Assembly (NCBI GenBank): GCA_947623455.1
Contig: OX392535.1
Coordinates: forward strand, 33,194,688 to 33,258,687
Length of the DNA stretch: 64,000 bases
Reading direction: 5' to 3'
From: Mimachlamys varia
Lineage: Eukaryota; Mollusca; Bivalvia; Pectinida; Pectinidae
The number at the start of each line of letters is the position of its first letter. The stretch's first letter is position 1. Under the pieces are notes generated by a model, which was given only the letters and a program-made list of their open reading frames with translations, was not told the origin of the DNA and made no database searches. Positions 57,840 through 64,000 of this stretch are shown here, in pieces. A program made the position numbers and the translations under genes.

Positions 57840-60800
57840 GTCAGTCTTCACAATGCTTAGTGACGGGCTTCGGCCTCTTCAAAGAATAGGCTTTTGCTTC
57901 TTATTTTAATGATGACAATATATTTTCTTATTCATGTCTCTGATTTGTGAATTTCTTTTTTTATTAAATTATATTTGTATTCTAACACTTATCTTCCTGA
58001 TCAGCAGCTGACCATGGTATTGTAACTATGGTAACCAAGATGGCCGTAAATCCCCTACACCTGAGAGTATGACAACAGTGCAATATAATACAATTAACTA
58101 ATGTTATATTTCATTTTGAAACCATTGAATGTTTTCTTTGGCAGGTGCATGGATATGGCTTGCAAATCTCAAAAGTGCAGATTTGCTTTCAGACTTGTTA
58201 TGATAAATAGTGTTTGCAAACTAATGTGAGAGATTGAGTTTCCTTAGGACAAATGACAGTGTGTGAGTTCAGGGTGTTCCTTCTTTGGTGTTCCCTCCCT
58301 CTGTGTTGTACAAAGTGATAGTGTTCCTCCCTTTGTCCCCCCTCCCTGTGTATCAAGGACAGTGTTTGTTACAGACACTCTTTTGACTTTTAACCCCCTC
58401 CCCCCATTACCTGTATTTTTACCCATTTGATGTTTGGTTTGAAGAATTGCAAAAGGTATAGTGCATCTTCTTCATCAGCTGTGTCATGCCCATTAGAAAT
58501 ATTTAATTGATTATTTTAGGGTAGGGAAACATGTTGATGAGAAGGGAAATCATTTTATCATTTTGATCCTGTAAATTAGTTCTAAAGAGCCCCATTGCTT
58601 TCTTAATGGAATATTAATGAAACTTTCCGAAAGAGCAAAGTGTTGTTGTTTTTGTTCACATGATTAAGTCAACATTATTTACACCACATGTTTTGTTTTT
58701 CATACAGATTTGGTTTTGACAATCCTGATCATAATTTCCTTTTCTCTCCACCATAAATTAAACAGCTCACATGTTTGGTTTTCTTGTACTAATATTGGGT
58801 CCTAGGATTGGTATTTTCAAAGAGATATTACCTGCCTGAGGTTGTCCTTAAATGATTATTATGGATGGTTATTGTATAATCATATTTTGCCCAAATAGGT
58901 TATTTCTGAGTATTTCCTTCAAGAAATTGTATTCAAAGATACTTTGGAACATGTCCTTCAATGCATTGCCCAAAGGGTTCTTTTAAAAACATGCTTTAAA
59001 AAACAATGTTACTTTTGAATACCTAGGTCCTTCGAAAAATTATTCAAGGGTACTTTGGTTTATACCCTAGATGGGTACTTTGGTTTATACCCTAGATGGC
59101 ATTGTCCAAAGTTGATTCTAAATATACATATTGCAGAAATTGTCTTAAGTTACTTTTGAATATGTCCTTCAAAACTTGCCTGAATGCATTTCCTTGTAAC
59201 GTTATGCCCTTCAAAATATTGAATCAAGTATAAAAATTTAAAATACATGTTGTCTGAAAGTCTGCAATAACGTTTGGTGACTTCCCCTCCCGAGTGTTTT
59301 AGGTGTGCCCTCCCTTACATGTTGTGATAGCCGCCATATTTAGATATTTCTGTCTCTGTTTCCCCCCATGCATGCTCAAATAAATTGACGGTAAGTCTTC
59401 ATACATTTTGTTATTTTCTTTTCTCCTGTGTGTTGAAATGTTCACCACAAAATCTGCCCTGAGACAATCAGTATTGTATCTGTTAAAATTCCTGAAGACT
59501 GTTCTATCATTTACCTTACTCTTAGATCTTAATGGCTCTTTCTAAAATGTTTCTGTCTTTATTGTTAAAGTACTGACATTCTATTCTGCATTAACAAACA
59601 AACATATAGGAACATATACATATTTTAAACATCTCTTTAAGTGATATCATTTCTTATGAAGAAAATGACTTTCTTTACATCCAATGTTGAAAGTTTTCCC
59701 CTGATTTCTCTGTATAACTCTTCAGTCTCTAATATCTTTGACTCTTGATGGCGTCGGTACTTTTTACAAAAACCTCTTTGCTTGATAACTTTCACTTTTC
59801 TGATTACTTTTTATGTTTCACACAAAATCTTTTTGTCTCGCAACTTATTGTTGACACAACATTCTTCCGATTTACACACTCACAAGTAGAATTTTCTATG
59901 CATATTCAACAAATCATGTAGTTTGTGTAGAAAAATGTTTCCTGCCTGGGGTGAAACTCTTGCCATTATGGGTTTCTAAGCTTCGAGTTAAAATGTGGCT
60001 GATTTAGGCTTGGATTGGTTTTTGAGAGACTGTATTAAAAAAAACATCTGATGGTTCATTTGTTGCCTTGAAACAAGCTTTAAGAAAGCGGTATATTTAT
60101 ATGCTGTCTGGTATAAAAACATACAGAGTCATCTGCCTACTGTAGGGATTTGCTGGGTACTTTGCCGGAATCCTCACATGGAGTGACCAGGAGGTGCAGT
60201 GGATATAGCACACTTGCCTTTTACAAAGACTGCCGGGTTTTGATTCTCTTATTGGACATTGGAAAGGTGTTGGGTCACCTGCCTGACCATGTGGGTTTTC
60301 TCAAGTACTTCAGTTCCCTTCCAACATTGAGACCCTTACCCTAATATCAGTGCCAATAAGAGTTTTTGATATATAGGTATATATATGCAATCTTGTTTCA
60401 TAATTGTTGTAAAAGAAATAGAGTTTACATTTATTTTTACACTCCTTCCCTGATAAAACACTGCACTTCTGTCAGGTCAAGTTGTGATTTCTTTACATGT
60501 TACGTTATTTGATTATTTTTAAATAAAGTAAACCACTTTAAAACGGGAACATAGAGAGCACCAACAGATTAAGGGAGCTGTTACAATAAAGGTCTTCACA
60601 TTGCGGACAACTAGGGAATCCAAATTACTCTGCACACATTGATGTCGTTGGAAGCCCCACAGTTCGCAAATCTGGCTGAATCGGTTTCATGTTGACATGT
60701 GTGACAGATAGAGGGCAGCTTCTGTCAGATCTATCATAGATAGTTCCAGCGAACTTATTTGAAATCAAGCGTAGAATTTCAGCAACCGAGCACAAACAAC

Positions 60801-61291
60801 ACTGCCTGGCTTGTATCAATTAAAACATTAATCTAAGATGCATTTTGTTGGGATCTCTGTGCTAACAGAAAATCCTGTTTCATCTGCTTGATGGAAGTCG
60901 GTGAAATGGCAACGACATCTGAACAGGGTTTAGATTGATTTACTTTAGGAAGTAAAAACGTCTTTAATCTTGTGTAACATGCAGGGATCACACACTGGGA
61001 AAATTAAACAAGAACTGTCTCTGAAAGTCAACAAAAATGTTCAGGTCTCAACAAAAATGTTCAGGTCCTGTTGCAAGTGACAATTAAAAATTTGAAGAAC
61101 ATCATTCTGGGTTTTTTTTTCTTCTTTTTTTTTTTCTGTTTTTCCGAAAGAGCTTATTATGAATGTAACTCCTTAATCCTCAGTTTTATATTGATGTGAA
61201 ATATAAATCACCACTGTTTATTGTAAAACGGAGTTAACACTGTCAACAAGTCATGTTATTCTTCTGATGACAATGTTGTTGGTTCTCGTAG
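57840..61291 (+). other. Exchanger intron 4
   Basis: AT-rich. Contains a 28-bp direct duplication near 59048-59100 (GGTACTTTGGTTTATACCCT twice) and a SINE at 60180. Nothing else is recognised. Confidence 0.5.
60180..60375 (+). mobile_element. tRNA-derived SINE, degenerate
   Basis: The head 'AGTGACCAGGAGGTGCAGTG' and B-box-like 'CGGGTTTTGATTCTC' are followed by 'CATGTGGGTTTTCTCAAGTA' and 'CTTCAGTTCCCTTCC', the same core as at 16092 and 31397. Confidence 0.6.
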
Positions 61292-61357
61292 TTACCAGAA
61301 GGAAGATGAACTGTCTGATCGGGGGTCGTCTGAGTCATTGTTACATGACTATTTTGA
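61292..61357 (+). CDS. Sodium/calcium exchanger, symmetric phase-2 loop exon (66 nt)
   Basis: Acceptor ttctcgtag, strong donor TTTGA|gtaagaa. One base completes Ser, then YQKEDELSDRGSSESLLHDY-F (21 codons) and two bases follow, again phase 2 to phase 2. The acidic/serine cluster SDRGSSES could be a phosphorylated regulatory stretch. The exon is short, so the evidence is the splice sites, the phase match and an open frame. The next exon is not visible in the remaining 2.6 kb. Confidence 0.58.
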
Positions 61358-64000
61358 GTAAGAATCTCTTTTTATCACCTTCCCCAGATACAGGCTACCA
61401 TCCTCACAGTCCATCGCCACTGTACACGGGCGGTGCTATTTAACCAGGAAACCAATACACAGTCCCCCAATCTATCAATGTATCCCACCATCCTCCATTA
61501 CATCTCTATATCATCTATACCATTCCTTACGCTTACAATTATCTCATATTCTTCTGCCTAAATTCCCTTCATGACAATTACTGGACAGTTGAGCAATGAC
61601 ATTTAACATGCTTGAAACTATCAGGATGGCAATGGACATTGAAAACTCTTTATCAATGAAAAACTGTTTGTAAAGTGTAATGACTTGCATTGAAAACTTT
61701 TCCTCGCTCATGATAACAATTGGATCCTTAATAATTCCATTTGACAGCTGTTGAATCTATTATCAGTCAGGACTGCTATTGAGTCTTTGACCCTTGAAGA
61801 CAAAAATTGGACTTTGACCCATAAGGATAACCATGAGGCCTTAGACTCTTCAAGACACCATTTAACTTTGACCCTTTAGGATAATTAACCATTAGACCTT
61901 TGACCTCACAGAATACCCATTAGAATGATGTCCCTTCAAGTCAGCCATCAGAGTTTTGACTCTTTAGGGGAATCCATTAAACATTTGATCCTTCAAGGCA
62001 ACCTTTGAACTTTTGACCTTTTGGGTAACCAATAGATCTCGACTCCACAGAATACCCATTGAACCTTCGACCTTTCAAGACAACCCTTGAACTTTGGCCC
62101 TTTAGGATATCCATTAGACCTTTGACCTCACAGAATACCCAATGGCACTTAAACCCTTCCATGCAACCTTGGACTTAAGACTTTTACAACTATGGGATAA
62201 ATTACCTTTATAGATTACCATTAGACAATTGGTAACCTTTCATTAACGACAAAACTGTAGTTAATATAATAACCTTTTGAATGCTTAATACAGCTCAATT
62301 TCTCCTTGACAACAAAATTTGAAGTTGAATAGCTCTCAGTTTCTCAATGCTTACCTTTCAAATAGATGACCTTCCAAAATGACCAATTGACTTTTGATTA
62401 TCCCCTACTGTACACATGCATGCATAGTACTGATGCTAGTTCTATATAATTTTATGGTTTGAACAGTCGAAAAAGAACAGTTATTTCTACACCACTGCTG
62501 AGTCCGAAAAACACACATACGTCTGTATGATCATCCAAAGATCGCACTCCAAAATGTCTGCACACATGGTTTTTGTGTTTCTGGAGTTTTTATTTCTTTA
62601 ATGTGAACATTTTAAGTCTTTGAAATTTTGTACTGTTTAAACAAATATGAATGCATTGTTTCACTGATGGACATATTATCCAAGAAAACAAAATGTGTAA
62701 GTGGAAATAATGTTTTATGTGGCGACTTAAGTTAAATGATCAATCAAGGTACACTGTACAGAGATAGGTCGAGTTGTACAAGATATAGACCATTCACTAC
62801 AATGTTCACAGAAAGACAAGCATGGCCGTTCGAGCTCAGTAAGTAAACAGTTCTCTGGTTCAGTTTACATCACTTCCTCCCCAGCATGGTGGCAAATGTG
62901 TATCAAAGCTGATGGGTTTAATTCTTACAAGATTAACTGAATTTTTACTGTACATGCAGCCTTTCAAGATCAATTTGCTATTTATTGCATTCACATTGAA
63001 TAAAAAAATGTTCTTTATTGCAAGTTCTGTAAAAACGTCTAATTTTGTTTGAAATCTTGGCCCTTTAAGAACAAGTTCCACATTTTTATGTTGATTGTAA
63101 ATGAATTCATTCAACATGTAGACTAAAACTTGTAAGAAAGTTTCTGGAAATTGCAAGAATTTACCCATCGAGTTTTGAAATGCATGTAGCCCCATCTTTG
63201 GTTCCTATAGTTAAATAAGGATCAAGTCCTTTGGCTTTTTGCATTGCAGGAACATTTCAATTCAACTCAAACTGCAATCTTCCCTTGATGGTGCATCCAG
63301 TCAGCTGCTATATTTAAGTTTTCTGGTCACCAGTACTGAGGGCTTATCTGAATTATTGGGATTGATATATTAAGGTAGCCTCAGAACAATATCCAATATC
63401 TCCTTACAGCAATAGTTCTCAATGTACTGAAGTCTCCAATGCATAAGAGACTTGCTGTCTCCGAATTGTTGAGGACATATGAACATGTGACTGACAATAT
63501 AGTGGAATTCAACTAAATTGTCACCAGGCCTAGACAGGTACAAGGGATTCAAGTTTCCAATCAACAAAGTTTTTAGAAATGGAAACAGTTTTAATGAAAA
63601 CTTCACAAATGTTTGCTAGCTGTTCTACTTGAATTAGTTCTGTGTGTGTCTGGATGGGAACAAAAATGATGGAGGGACGGTTGCAGTTTGGTTTTGATTT
63701 TTCTCGAAATATGTTTTAAATTCCCATGCTTGTATAGTATTAGATACAATTGTTAGGCTTCCCTTCCCGAAAAAATCCCAGCTTTTAGCCTGTGGCAACG
63801 TGCTATAGATTACTGATATTTCACTTTATTTCACGACCAGGTATTTACATAACTATCAATGAAATTTATTAATACACAGTTCATTAAAAACCAAGAGGTC
63901 CAGAACTATGTGTTGTATTTGCAAATAAAAAGATTTTTATTTTTTTTTTTCAATTTCTATCTTGCTACAAAAACTCCTCCGTTACTATGATTCTATTTCT
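61358..64000 (+). other. Exchanger intron 5, incomplete
   Basis: The next exon is not visible. A degenerate tandem region at 61780-62165 carries repeated 'CATTAGACCTTTGACCTC', 'ACAGAATACCCAT' and 'GACCCTTTAGGATA' phrases. The rest is AT-rich without recognised features. Confidence 0.5.
61780..62165. repeat. Degenerate tandem repeat (CTTTGACC...CACAGAATACC)
   Basis: The phrases 'CATTAGACCTTTGACCTCAC' and 'AGAATACCCA' recur about 220 bp apart (61890 and 62112), with shorter partial units between them, each about 45-50 bp. Old and diverged. Confidence 0.6.

Noticed and set aside
58144..58228. Extra exchanger exon after acceptor tttctttggcag
   Set aside because: The phase-matched frame ends in TGA with no usable donor.
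63250..63372. Next exchanger exon after acceptor ttgcattgcag
   Set aside because: The frame in phase with the previous exon is open, but no convincing donor occurs before a stop, and the peptide shows no conserved character.

Overview
The window is AT-rich eukaryotic DNA: small exons with GT..AG introns, introns up to about 16 kb, tRNA-headed SINEs, hairpin MITEs and many minisatellites. Protein matches and repeat style suggest a lophotrochozoan, most likely a mollusc (probably a bivalve). The species cannot be fixed by eye. Two protein-coding genes can be supported, both on the + strand.

Left edge (1-4021): the last five exons of a tyrosine-recombinase-like gene with an acidic linker and a basic Myb/SANT-like C-terminus. 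The gene starts upstream of the window. The five exons join in one open frame of about 282 codons. Its first visible intron carries a 1.24-kb piggyBac-type element (394-1629) with 12-bp perfect terminal inverted repeats, TTAA target duplications and a decayed N-terminal transposase fragment.

Middle (about 4-21.4 kb): intergenic and repeat-rich. It holds a tRNA-derived SINE, an older repeat with a MITE nested in it, and a 100/115-bp satellite of which 1,767 bp (with flanking unique DNA) is duplicated in direct tandem. Further on are a 158-bp satellite, a scrap of non-LTR retrotransposon endonuclease, about 70 copies of a 37-bp minisatellite with higher-order structure, a run of 21 G, and a TTAA-flanked MITE.

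Right two thirds (21.4 kb to the end): the 5' part of a sodium/calcium exchanger gene of the NCX/SLC8 type. A 726-nt first coding exon encodes the N-terminal membrane half with the alpha-1 repeat. Four small exons spread over 40 kb (37331, 53997, 57738, 61292) are called from splice sites and matching codon phase. Three of them are symmetric phase-2 cassettes of 120, 102 and 66 nt, which would encode a Ser/Thr/charged stretch of the cytoplasmic loop. A further 105-nt phase-0 candidate exon at 26684 is uncertain. The calcium-binding (Calx-beta) domains, the alpha-2 repeat and the rest of the gene lie beyond the window.

The exchanger introns carry at least six unrelated minisatellites (36, 23, 39, 21, 58 bp and others), a 1,187-bp element with perfect 29-bp terminal inverted repeats, a 175-bp palindrome, several SINEs, and about a dozen copies of an 80-90-bp hairpin element with CACCCCTGAA / TTCAGGGGTG ends. 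Most long open frames in the window are satellite artefacts.
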